Source of the DNA: an uncultured Alphaproteobacteria bacterium | Lineage (GTDB): Bacteria > Pseudomonadota > Alphaproteobacteria > SP197 | Length of the DNA stretch: 64,000 nucleotides | Direction: 5' to 3' | Assembly: GCA_943787175.1 (NCBI GenBank) | Contig: CALSLK010000025.1 | Span: forward strand, 1-64,000 | Shown here: positions 23,145 to 31,294 of the stretch, piece by piece | Numbering within the stretch: position 1 is the stretch's first letter | Layout of the letters: each line of letters opens with the position of its first letter | The notes under the pieces: generated by a model | The model's input: only the letters and a program-made list of their open reading frames with translations | Told to the model about the DNA's origin: nothing | Database searches by the model: none | Translations under genes and position numbers: made by a program

Positions 23145-24677
23145 ATGGCCGATGCAGCAAGGCAGAGAAGAGGCGGGCGCGTAGCCAGGCGAAAGGAGCG
23201 GATCGGTGCTCCGATCGTCCAGAAGCGCTACATCACACGTGAGATACCGGTCTACGAACTGCTCGATCAGGCGGGCCTCGATCTGATCCACGATACGTCC
23301 ATGGAGATCCTCGAGGAGGTCGGTATCGACTTCCGTGACGAGGTCGCATTGGAACACTGGCGCGATGCAGGTGCTGATGTGCGGGGCGAGAGGGTTCATA
23401 TTCCCCGGGGTCTGATCGAAGAAAAGCTCGAGATGATCCCTGAAGAATACACCCAGGTTGCGCGCAATCCCGACCGCAGCGTCGTGATCGGTGGCAAGAA
23501 CACGGTGTTTGCGCCAACCTTCGGATCGCCCTTTGTGCGCGATCTCGACAACGTGCGCCGCTACGCCACGCTCGAAGACCTGCAGAACTTCATCAAGCTG
23601 ACTTATATGACGCCGGAACTGCATCATTCCGGCGGCATCATTTGCGAGCCGGTCGACGTGCCCGTGCCCAAGCGGCATCTCGATATCGTCTACAGCCACA
23701 TGAAGTATTCCGACAAACCCTTCATGGGTGTGCAGTCGGCACCGGAACGTGCGCTCGATTCCTGCAAGATGTGCGGCATTCTGTTTGGTGACGACTTCAT
23801 CAAATCCAACACGGTGATGACCTCGGTGGTGAACTGCAATTCGCCGCTGGTCTGGGATGCTTCAATGCTGGGTGCGCTGCGCCATTACGCAGAGCACAAT
23901 CAGGCCGTGCTCATCACGCCGTTCATCATGGCAGGCGCCATGGCGCCGGTAGCAACCGCGGGTGCGATTGCCCAGCTCAATGCTGAGGTCACGTCAGGGC
24001 TGGCCTATTCTCAGATCGTCAATCCAGGCGCACCGATGGTCTATGGCAGTTTCCTTGCGACCGTATCCATGCAGTCGGGCGCACCGATGATGGGCACGCC
24101 AGAGACCCTGCAGATGATTTATGCCGTGGGCCAGCTTTCGCGCCGGTACAAGGTGCCGCTGCGCTCGGGCGGTATGCTTAACGGCGCAAAGATCGCCGAT
24201 GCCCAGGCGGCGTTTGAATCCATGCAGACCATGACGGCAACGTTGCTGGCCGGCACCAACTTCGTGCTGCATGCGGCCGGCTGGCTGGAAGCTGGGCTTT
24301 CAGCCGGTTACGGCAAGTTCATCATGGATACCGAACAGATCGCCATGCTTCAGAGCTTTTCCCAGCCGCTCGATCTCTCTGAAAACGGGTTGGGCATGGA
24401 AGCCATCCGCGAAGTCGGGCCCGGCAATCACTTCCTGGGCTGCGCCCATACCCAGAAGAACTACCTCAAAGGGTTCTTCATGCCTGAGGTCGCCGACAAC
24501 AACAGTTACGAGCAATGGGAAGCCGAAGGTGCGAAGACCCAGGACCAGCGCGCCGTCGAAAAGGCCAAACGCATGCTCGCCGAGTACGAGGCACCTGATT
24601 TCGATCAGGCCAAAGACGAAGAACTCCAGGCGTTCATGGCCGAACGCAAGGCGGTGTTGCCTGATCTGGTGAGTTGA
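23145..24677 (+). CDS. MttB-superfamily quaternary-amine:corrinoid methyltransferase, non-pyrrolysine, paralogue 1
   Basis: 510 residues, read through with sense codons only, so no amber/pyrrolysine codon is used. Family marks include ARNPDRSVVIGG, VFAPTFGSPFVRDL, MTPELHHSGGIICEPVDVPV, SMQSGAPMMGTPETLQMIYA and REVGPGNHFLGCAHTQ. Non-Pyl members such as the glycine betaine enzyme MtgB demethylate quaternary amines onto a corrinoid protein. The divergent corrinoid operon supplies the partner. The N-terminus is an Arg-rich extension (RQRRGGRVARRKER). Glycine betaine, proline betaine and carnitine are all possible substrates; sequence reading alone cannot choose. Confidence 0.92.
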   Translation: MADAARQRRGGRVARRKERIGAPIVQKRYITREIPVYELLDQAGLDLIHDTSMEILEEVGIDFRDEVALEHWRDAGADVRGERVHIPRGLIEEKLEMIPEEYTQVARNPDRSVVIGGKNTVFAPTFGSPFVRDLDNVRRYATLEDLQNFIKLTYMTPELHHSGGIICEPVDVPVPKRHLDIVYSHMKYSDKPFMGVQSAPERALDSCKMCGILFGDDFIKSNTVMTSVVNCNSPLVWDASMLGALRHYAEHNQAVLITPFIMAGAMAPVATAGAIAQLNAEVTSGLAYSQIVNPGAPMVYGSFLATVSMQSGAPMMGTPETLQMIYAVGQLSRRYKVPLRSGGMLNGAKIADAQAAFESMQTMTATLLAGTNFVLHAAGWLEAGLSAGYGKFIMDTEQIAMLQSFSQPLDLSENGLGMEAIREVGPGNHFLGCAHTQKNYLKGFFMPEVADNNSYEQWEAEGAKTQDQRAVEKAKRMLAEYEAPDFDQAKDEELQAFMAERKAVLPDLVS

Positions 24678-24687
24678 TCAGACCCTG

Positions 24688-25602
24688 ATGTCCGGACCGG
24701 AAGGTAACAACAAGCCCGTAATCACATCGGCCGATCTCGACCATGGTGTCGAGATGGGCAAGATCAACGACGGTTACTTTTCCAACCCGGCCATGGCGCA
24801 GTCCTTTCTTGAGATCGCCGTTGCACCTCTGATGGAAGATCTGGGGTCTGCGGTGGAATACGCCAGCTTTGGGGGCGGTGAGGGGTACCTGCCAGCTCTT
24901 GTCGTTCAGGCGATCCGGGAATGCGGGAGAGAGGTCGACGGTCTGGTGGTCGATGCCAATCCTGATTTTCTGCATCTGGCACAGGCACGTGGTCTGCGAA
25001 CCCAGTGCGGGGATCTCGAAGAAGTTGTTTTATCTGGCCTCGACCTCATCACCATGCGGTCTGTCAACCACTACAATGCACCCGATGCGCAACGGCGCAT
25101 TCTTGAGCGATGCCTCGCGGCGCTGAAGCCGGGTGGGTGGTGCATCAGCCAGAACCTGTCTGGCCCCAGCGAGGCCTATTGCCGCCTGGCTTCAGACCTT
25201 TCGCGAATTCCTGAACTAGGCAGGGTCGATGAACAGCAGGACCGCCCGCACATTACGTCGCAAGCAGAGTTCAACGGCTTCATGGAGGATGTCGGATTTG
25301 CCAACGTCCGTGTGGCAGGCCTTGCCCCAGATATCATCATAGGACCGGCCTACTACTGGGCGCGCTTTAACGGCAAAGCCCATGCAGAAGCGGTCAGTCG
25401 TAACGATGCGGCATCGCTTGAGGCATTGCGTGAGCGTGAACAACACTATCTGCGTCGCGCGAATGAATTGATTGATGCCTTTCTGGTTGCTGCAGCTCCA
25501 GGCGAAGCGGGTTTGATCAAGCAGGCCGGTTCTTCCTATTCCATACCCCTCCATTTTCCGATCCACATGGGCCGTTGTCCCGCAATAGGAGAAGGCGGGT
25601 GA
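24688..25602 (+). CDS. Class I SAM-dependent methyltransferase-like protein
   Basis: 304 residues. A degenerate SAM motif is visible as VEYASFGGGEGYLPALVVQA, followed by GLVVDANPDFLHLAQARGLR, DLITMRSVNHYN and the post-motif LAALKPGGWCISQNL. It lies 10 nt after mttB paralogue 1, and its stop overlaps the start of the transporter gene, so it is co-expressed with them. No specific family or acceptor is recognised. A role in making, sensing or modifying a methylated substrate is possible but not shown. Confidence 0.7.
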   Translation: MSGPEGNNKPVITSADLDHGVEMGKINDGYFSNPAMAQSFLEIAVAPLMEDLGSAVEYASFGGGEGYLPALVVQAIRECGREVDGLVVDANPDFLHLAQARGLRTQCGDLEEVVLSGLDLITMRSVNHYNAPDAQRRILERCLAALKPGGWCISQNLSGPSEAYCRLASDLSRIPELGRVDEQQDRPHITSQAEFNGFMEDVGFANVRVAGLAPDIIIGPAYYWARFNGKAHAEAVSRNDAASLEALREREQHYLRRANELIDAFLVAAAPGEAGLIKQAGSSYSIPLHFPIHMGRCPAIGEGG

Positions 25603-26579
25603 CGGAAGCCGTTGAAACGTTACAGCGCCCGGAAAGTTACTCGCGTGGCATTGTTCTGGTCGCATCCGCAGGGCTGTTCTGGAGCCTTGGCGGGCTGTTC
25701 TTCCGCATGATCGATGATGCCGATGTCTGGCAGATCGTGGCGTGGCGCACGGCGTTTCTTGCCGTCTCCATGCTGCTCTTCATCACCTGGCGATATGGCC
25801 GCAAGGTGTTGGGCGTGTTCCGCAGCGTGCTGAGCCCCTGGGGTATCGTGACGGCGCTGGGCATCGCAGCCGCCAACACGCTCTTCATGTGGTCCCTGCA
25901 GTACACCTATGTTGCCAACACCGTTCTGATGCTCGCTGCCGCACCGGTCATCTCGGCCATCATCGGATGGGTCATGCTGCGCGAGTCCGTCCGCCCGGCG
26001 ACGATCCTGGCCATGATTGCGGTCGCCATTGGCGTCCTGGTCATGGTGTCGGGCGGTCTGGGCGTCACGGTTGATGTTTCCAATGGGTTCGAGATCGTTT
26101 TTGGCGAACGTCCAGGTGACAATCCGGATCAGTGGATTGGTGATCTGCTGGCGGTCTTCATGGTGACAGCCTTTGCCTTCGTCGTTGTTGCTGTGCGGGC
26201 CGGCCGCAATGTCGAGATGCTGCCCTGTGTCGTGCTTGGTGGTGCGATTGCTTGCATCTTTGCGTCCTGCATGGCCGTCTTTTCCGAAGGCATCGGCCTG
26301 TCCATCACCGGCAACGACCTCTTCTGGTGCGCCATGATGGGGGTTGTGCAGATGACCGGCGGCATGGCGCTTTTCATTGCCGGAGCCAAGCACGTGCCTG
26401 CGGGCGAGCTGGCCCTGCTGACGCTCACCGAAGTTATCTTCGGCCCCATCTGGGTCTGGGCGGTCTTCACCGAGGTACCTCTCGAAGCGACCTTCTGGGG
26501 CGGTGCTGTCGTCTTTGTCGCTATCGTCTTCAATGCCATGACCGGCATGCGCCGGAAGCATCCCATGCCCCAGGTGTGA
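25599..26579 (+). CDS. EamA/DMT-family transporter
   Basis: 326 residues from the GTG at 25599, which has an AGGAG box 8 nt upstream and overlaps the preceding stop (GTGA). About ten transmembrane helices in two EamA repeats: LVASAGLFWSLGGLFFRMI at the start of the first and LLAVFMVTAFAFVVVAVRAG at the start of the second, with the typical AAPVISAIIGWVMLRE and LTEVIFGPIWVWAVF. An inner-membrane importer or exporter of small metabolites; position in the mttB operon suggests the methylated substrate or a product (inference). Confidence 0.85.
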   Translation: MTEAVETLQRPESYSRGIVLVASAGLFWSLGGLFFRMIDDADVWQIVAWRTAFLAVSMLLFITWRYGRKVLGVFRSVLSPWGIVTALGIAAANTLFMWSLQYTYVANTVLMLAAAPVISAIIGWVMLRESVRPATILAMIAVAIGVLVMVSGGLGVTVDVSNGFEIVFGERPGDNPDQWIGDLLAVFMVTAFAFVVVAVRAGRNVEMLPCVVLGGAIACIFASCMAVFSEGIGLSITGNDLFWCAMMGVVQMTGGMALFIAGAKHVPAGELALLTLTEVIFGPIWVWAVFTEVPLEATFWGGAVVFVAIVFNAMTGMRRKHPMPQV

Positions 26580-26670
26580 CGCGCGCTGTTGGCCTCGTCA
26601 TCCGTGTTTTTGTAGGTGAGATTGGATGCGAACGCCTTATCATGCGACGCGATCACCAGGGGGAGAGACC

Positions 26671-27537
26671 ATGGAACTCAAGCGACTTCCGGCCAGCGCC
26701 GGCAAGGAGGCCATCCTTGAGGTCATGCGTGAAGAGGGCGGATTGATCGTCAAGGGTCTGTTCGATCCCGCCGTGATCCAACGGATGTGGGATGAACTTG
26801 CCGACAAGCGTGCCGAGCATGAGCCAGGTTCCAGTATTCCGGGTGAGGACAACGAGGTCTTCTGGGGCCGCAACACGATCCGCTTTGCCAGCCTTGCCCA
26901 GTACAGCGATGCCTTCATCGAGGTGATGCTGACGCCCCTGGTACACGAAGTCGGTGAGGCGTTTCTGGAAGAAGCCGGAGGCGTCGACTACTGGATGAAC
27001 ACGGCACAGTTCATCGGCATCGGACCGGGTGAGCCGGCCCAGGCACTGCACCGCGATAACGACCTATGGCAGAGAATTTGCGACTGGGCCTGGCCCAAGA
27101 TGCCGGAACTCAGCTTCAACACGCTGTTTCCCTTTCATGATGTTACCGATGCCATGGGGGCCACCCGCGTCATTCCCGGCAGCCACCGCTGGAACGGCAA
27201 GGAGCGCGAACCCGATCCGGCCGAATCCGTGGCTGCGGAAATGTCGGCTGGCGATGCCCTGTTTTACTCCGGCTACACGTTCCATGGCGGCGGTCACAAC
27301 CGGACGTCTGACCAATGGCGTTATGCGGTCCAGATGAGCTTCAATCCAGGCTGGCTCACGCCCGAGGAAGCCCATGCCTTTGCCGTCACCCGCGAACGTG
27401 CCCTCCAATTACCACGCCATGCCCAGCGCCTGTTGGGTTGGCGCTCCTATTTGCCCGGTGGTGAAGGCGGCTATGATCGTCTCTGGGGCAAGGATTACGA
27501 GGATATCCTCGCGCGCGAAGACCCGGAAGGTAACTGA
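26671..27537 (+). CDS. Phytanoyl-CoA dioxygenase (PhyH) family Fe(II)/2-oxoglutarate oxygenase 2
   Basis: 288 residues from ATG 26671 behind GGGAGAG. The facial triad is seen in QALHRDND (His and Asp) and in YTFHGGGHNRT (His); the 2OG-binding Arg is probably in DQWRYAVQMSF. TRVIPGSHRWNGKE is the usual strand. It is downstream of the transporter in the mttB operon and 1 nt before the SDR gene. It resembles the other PhyH proteins of this window in outline but is a separate paralogue. Hydroxylation followed by SDR oxidation of the alcohol is a reasonable two-step reading. Confidence 0.85.
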   Translation: MELKRLPASAGKEAILEVMREEGGLIVKGLFDPAVIQRMWDELADKRAEHEPGSSIPGEDNEVFWGRNTIRFASLAQYSDAFIEVMLTPLVHEVGEAFLEEAGGVDYWMNTAQFIGIGPGEPAQALHRDNDLWQRICDWAWPKMPELSFNTLFPFHDVTDAMGATRVIPGSHRWNGKEREPDPAESVAAEMSAGDALFYSGYTFHGGGHNRTSDQWRYAVQMSFNPGWLTPEEAHAFAVTRERALQLPRHAQRLLGWRSYLPGGEGGYDRLWGKDYEDILAREDPEGN

Positions 27538-27538
27538 C

Positions 27539-28303
27539 ATGCAGATTGATTTCACAGGCAAACGTGTCCTGGTGACCGGAGGATCGCGCGGCATCGGCCG
27601 TGCGATAGTTGAGATGTTCCTGGAATGCGGTGCGCGCGTTGCGGTGAACGGCAGTACGCCAGAAAGCACGGCAAAGGCGATAGGTGAGCTTGAAGCTGGT
27701 GACAGGTTGGTAGCCGCTCCCGGTTCGGTCGGGGTCGTTGCCGATTGCGGCCGCATCGTTGATGCCGCTGTTGAAGGTTTGGGCGGCCTCGACATCCTGA
27801 TCAACAACGCTGGAGTCGGCGACGAGACGCCTCTTGGATCCACGAGCGAAGAGGTCTGGGACAAGACCGTGGACGTGAATCTCAAGGGCGTGTTTTTCAT
27901 GACCCAGTTCGCCGCACCGCACCTGAAGGCAGCGCGGGGCTGCATCGTCAACTTCTCTTCGGTCTTTGCCCTTGTGGGAACGCCCGGTGCCTCGGTCTAT
28001 GGCGCGACCAAGGCGGGCGTGGCCAACCTCACCAAGGCTCACGCGCTTGAGCTGGCACCCGACGTGCGGGTCAACGCGGTTTGCCCGGGCGGCGTCGACA
28101 CCGACATGCTGCGCGAGCTGGCTCTTACCATGGCCGATACGGTGGAAGAGGGTTATGCGATCCTGGCCCAGGACTGCACAGCCCAGAAACGCATCGCCGA
28201 TCCGCGTGAACTCGCCGGTCCCGTGCTTTATCTCTGCTCGGATCTTGCCAGCTTCGTTACCGGTACCATCCACGTCGTCGATGGTGGCGAAACGGTGGAT
28301 TGA
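27539..28303 (+). CDS. Short-chain dehydrogenase/reductase (SDR)
   Basis: 254 residues from ATG 27539; a longer upstream frame is not needed. Cofactor motif RVLVTGGSRGIGRAIVEMF, active-site Asn in NNAG, catalytic Ser in NFSSVFAL and YxxxK in VYGATKAG; C-terminal PGGVDTDM. A classical SDR that oxidises a secondary alcohol or reduces a carbonyl with NAD(P). It is the last gene of the mttB operon, immediately after the PhyH oxygenase, and may oxidise the hydroxylated product (inference). Confidence 0.88.
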   Translation: MQIDFTGKRVLVTGGSRGIGRAIVEMFLECGARVAVNGSTPESTAKAIGELEAGDRLVAAPGSVGVVADCGRIVDAAVEGLGGLDILINNAGVGDETPLGSTSEEVWDKTVDVNLKGVFFMTQFAAPHLKAARGCIVNFSSVFALVGTPGASVYGATKAGVANLTKAHALELAPDVRVNAVCPGGVDTDMLRELALTMADTVEEGYAILAQDCTAQKRIADPRELAGPVLYLCSDLASFVTGTIHVVDGGETVD

Positions 28304-28315
28304 ACCAGTGAGCGG

Positions 28316-29176
28316 TCAATAGGAGACCGAAGGCATCCAGACACCCTGGGGTTCGTTGTAGAGGCCCATTGTCATCAGACTCATTTGCTGGACGACCTGC
28401 AGTTTGTGATCAAGGCACCAGCGGAAGAGCTCTGTGTTGCGTGTCGGGATCAGGATGCCGGTACCGCCGAACGCGTCGGCTGAGCCGATCAAAGCCTTGA
28501 GGTCGTCGTTGGTCCTGCCGATGACATGGCCGTCATAGGACAGGTTCGTGGCATAGCCGGTGACCCCTTCGCGGCTCTCGACAACCCTGGCTGTGTGGTC
28601 GGTCACCGCATCGCGCAACTCACCGCAGCGATCGTGCCCATGCACGCGATGGCACAGGTCGTTGCAGGACTCGAGATCTTCCATAGTGGCCGCGCGTACC
28701 TGGTATCCAGGAATTGTGACATCCAGCGGATTGCCCTGCATCGCTGAAAGCGGCTCGCGAAGCTGAAACCCGAGCTTGCTATAGAGGCTAAGCGAGCTGT
28801 TGTTGAACGCGACCTGACAGAGTCTCACGCCCACGGCGCACTGTTCCTGTGCACGGTCGAGAACATGTTCCATCAGAAGCCTCCCGACCGAGCTGGCTTG
28901 AACGTCGGGATCAACGGTGATGGGGCCGATGCCAAGGATCAGGTTGCGCTCGTCCAGAAAGTTGCTGCCCACCACGCGGCCATCCTGTTCGGCGACGACA
29001 GCGTAAATGTCGGGGTGTCCGATCAGCTCGGGTATAAACTCGATCGCAGATTCGGCCGACGTCACGTCCGATGGAAAGTTGTGTCGTTGGGCAAGGGTGT
29101 TGAACGCTCGAAAACAGATATCGCCACAGACCGGCGCATCCTCCTGGCGGGCTGGACGCAGAGAGACGCTATTCAC
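28316..29176 (-). CDS. Tandem GNAT-family N-acetyltransferase
   Basis: 286 residues with two GNAT-like halves. The first (residues 1-140) has the acetyl-CoA region LGIGPITVDPDVQASSVGRL followed by LCQVAFNNSSLSLYSKLGF. The second half (about 150-286) begins YQVRAATMEDLESCNDLCHR and is less conserved at the CoA loop. The acceptor is unknown. It converges on the SDR gene with a 12-nt gap and lies downstream of the Rieske gene on the same strand. Confidence 0.8.
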   Translation of the reverse strand: MNSVSLRPARQEDAPVCGDICFRAFNTLAQRHNFPSDVTSAESAIEFIPELIGHPDIYAVVAEQDGRVVGSNFLDERNLILGIGPITVDPDVQASSVGRLLMEHVLDRAQEQCAVGVRLCQVAFNNSSLSLYSKLGFQLREPLSAMQGNPLDVTIPGYQVRAATMEDLESCNDLCHRVHGHDRCGELRDAVTDHTARVVESREGVTGYATNLSYDGHVIGRTNDDLKALIGSADAFGGTGILIPTRNTELFRWCLDHKLQVVQQMSLMTMGLYNEPQGVWMPSVSY

Positions 29177-29206
29177 AACACCAGCCCCAGAAAGTGCGGG
29201 GTTTCG

Positions 29207-30346
29207 TCAGGCAAGGCGCTTCGCCATCCACTGGTGCCATAGCGGCAGGGACGCTTCCATCCAACTCAGGGGGCCGGGCTCGGCCTTGCTCGAATGGGCG
29301 CCGTTGAGAATGTGCGTCATGGCGACACCATCTTCATCGAGTACGCGCTCGGAATCATAGCGTTCGCCATCGGGATCGAAGCGGCGCAGTTCGCCCGGCG
29401 GACGGATCGAATGGGCGCGGAACCGGAAGCTGTCTACGCCAAGCGGCCAGATCGAGTAGTAGCCGGCACCACCGGGATAGATCGAAAACGAGTTTCCCGG
29501 ATGGATGTTGATGATGTCCAGTGCGGGTTGCTCCATGGCCATCCAGTCATCGGGTCTTCAGTCGGCCTCTGAAAGCAGGGTTTCGGTGACGTCACGGCCG
29601 CGTTCATAGGGTACCTGATGGCGCGTCCAGTACTCTCCGTGGGTCAGGTTGGTGACGTTCTTGGTCGGTGAGTACAACTCGATGGACTGCTGGTGCATGC
29701 CCATGTGGTGGTAACCCTCCAGGTTGTTCTCGACCTGGCTCTTCCAGTTGCCTTTCCACGTCTTGTCATAGAGCGCGGCCATGACGCCGCCTTCAGGACC
29801 CTTGTAGACGGCCATCGCCTCCTCGAGTTCGACAAGCCGTGGCGCCAGGGGAGGGGCATCATCATCCAGATTGATCCAGATGAGATCGTTCCAGATTTCG
29901 AGGCGAAACTCCGGCAGGCTGATCCCTGAGGGGTCGAAGTCACGATGGCGCTCCATATGGAGGGCGCTTTTCAGCTGTCCGTCCAGCCCGTAGGTCCAGC
30001 GATGATAGGGGCAGACAAAACTGTTGGCGTTGCCGCAGGCGCCTGGCTCCGCCACGAGCATCAGGCGATGCCGGCACACCGTTGAAAGCGCGCGGATTTG
30101 TGCATCCGCGCCGCGCACGATCACGAGTGGTTCGTTGACGAATTGTATCGAAAAGAAATCTCCGACGTTCGGGACTTCCTTGACGTGGCCGACGCAGATC
30201 CACTCCTTTTTCCAGATTTGCTCGACCTCGAGATCGTAATAGTCGGGCGAAGTGTAGTGACCAGGGTCTAATGTCCAGGGTTCGTCGACAGGCCGTTCCA
30301 GGCTCGCGCCGATTGAAGAACGCAGATGTGTCAAATCAGATGGCAC
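29207..30346 (-). pseudogene. Rieske non-haem oxygenase alpha subunit with an in-frame TGA
   Basis: About 379 codons from a GTG at 30346 with a GGGAG box; an alternative GTG is at 30379. Rieske ligands appear as CRH near residue 91 and CPYH near 112. The mononuclear iron site is VENNLEGYHHMGMHQ, with Glu where many ring hydroxylases have Asp, a trait of oxygenases acting on quaternary ammonium compounds such as CntA. A TGA at 29558-29560 interrupts the frame after LLSEAD, and the same frame resumes with DDWMAMEQPALDIINIHPGN to a normal C-terminus. So it is a nonsense mutation, a sequence error, or readthrough. Homologues such as GbcA, Stc2 and CntA demethylate or cleave betaines or carnitine. 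Confidence 0.75.
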
Positions 30347-30482
30347 AAGAATCTCCCGTATCCTGATCTGCCCCGACACACCGGATGGTGTCGTCGCCGG
30401 AAACTCAGATTAGACATGCGTGGAGATGAGTCACGGGTTTTGAGCAACCCATTCACGAAAACCCAGTGACCCAAAGGCAACG

Positions 30483-31280
30483 TCACAGCACGAACTGTAG
30501 CATCCGCAAAATCTCATAGACCCGGTCAGTCTCGAAACGCACGGCGTGCGGGGCATGCAGGCTGGCGCCAGGATAAAACGAGGCGGCATAGGCGTCTTCG
30601 TTCTGTTCGTACCAAAGCTCCATCTCGTAACGGTCGCTGAGCTGGGGCAGGACGCGGGCAGCCACATCCTTTAGCGCGGCTTCCATGCCGCTGCGGATTG
30701 CAGCGACGGCACGCGCCGGATGGATGGAGGTCGTGGCGGCGCCCTTGCCTGTGTTCGTTGCCACGGTATGGATGCCGGGCCGCGCTTGCTTGGCGTCTGT
30801 GCAAAGCAGGCTGTCGCCGGAGATGAATACCGTTGGCACACCAAGTTCAGCTGCAACCAGGCTGTGCAGCAGGAACTCGGAAATGGGCTCGCCGTTGATC
30901 AGCAAACGGAACACCTTGCCCGAGATCGTATGGGCTAGCGGATTACCGCCAAAGCCTGCGCCTGAGTGGTAGCCGACCATGGCGACGGCATCGAAACTTT
31001 CGTCCAGTTCCTCGACCATGCACAGGGGATCACCACTCCACGACCGGATCAGTTGCACGGATTCAGGCAGGCTTGCGGGAAGGATGTTGCGCCCGCTCGA
31101 ATGGGCATCCTTGACCAAAAGTCCGGTGGCACCTGCCGCCAGCGCACCTTCGCAGGCCGCAGCAGCTTCAGCCGTCATCTGTTCACGGAAGGTCTCATAA
31201 CCGGGTTTGTCGATCGTGGCTTCGTCCCAGTGCGTGATGCCTGCTACGCCCTCGATATCGACGCTGATGTAGACCTTCAT
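30483..31280 (-). CDS. M55-family D-aminopeptidase (DppA-like), copy 1
   Basis: 265 residues. Zinc-site motifs of DppA are in place: SVDIEGVAG (Asp and Glu), VKDAHSSGRN, AMVGYHSGAG and the late Glu in GEPISEFLLHS. It would hydrolyse N-terminal D-amino acids from short peptides or act on a related small amide, as a cytoplasmic zinc enzyme. It is closely similar along its whole length to the gene just upstream, with 14 nt between them, so this is a recent tandem duplication. Function within betaine breakdown is not evident. Confidence 0.88.
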   Translation of the reverse strand: MKVYISVDIEGVAGITHWDEATIDKPGYETFREQMTAEAAAACEGALAAGATGLLVKDAHSSGRNILPASLPESVQLIRSWSGDPLCMVEELDESFDAVAMVGYHSGAGFGGNPLAHTISGKVFRLLINGEPISEFLLHSLVAAELGVPTVFISGDSLLCTDAKQARPGIHTVATNTGKGAATTSIHPARAVAAIRSGMEAALKDVAARVLPQLSDRYEMELWYEQNEDAYAASFYPGASLHAPHAVRFETDRVYEILRMLQFVL

Positions 31281-31294
31281 CGTGCTTCCTTCTC

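Noticed and set aside
23145-24677. Pyrrolysine use in MttB paralogues
   Set aside because: Both MttB genes are read by ordinary sense codons from start to stop with no in-frame TAG, and no pylT-like tRNA was seen, so they belong to the non-pyrrolysine branch.
29558-29560. Selenocysteine at the in-frame TGA of the Rieske gene
   Set aside because: The position is not at any iron ligand, Rieske oxygenases are not known selenoproteins, and no SECIS-like hairpin was evident just downstream.
30374-30393. CGACAC-N8-GTGTCG before the Rieske gene as a further site of the same regulator
   Set aside because: The spacing differs from the other candidates and it overlaps an alternative start codon, so it was not counted as evidence for a regulon.
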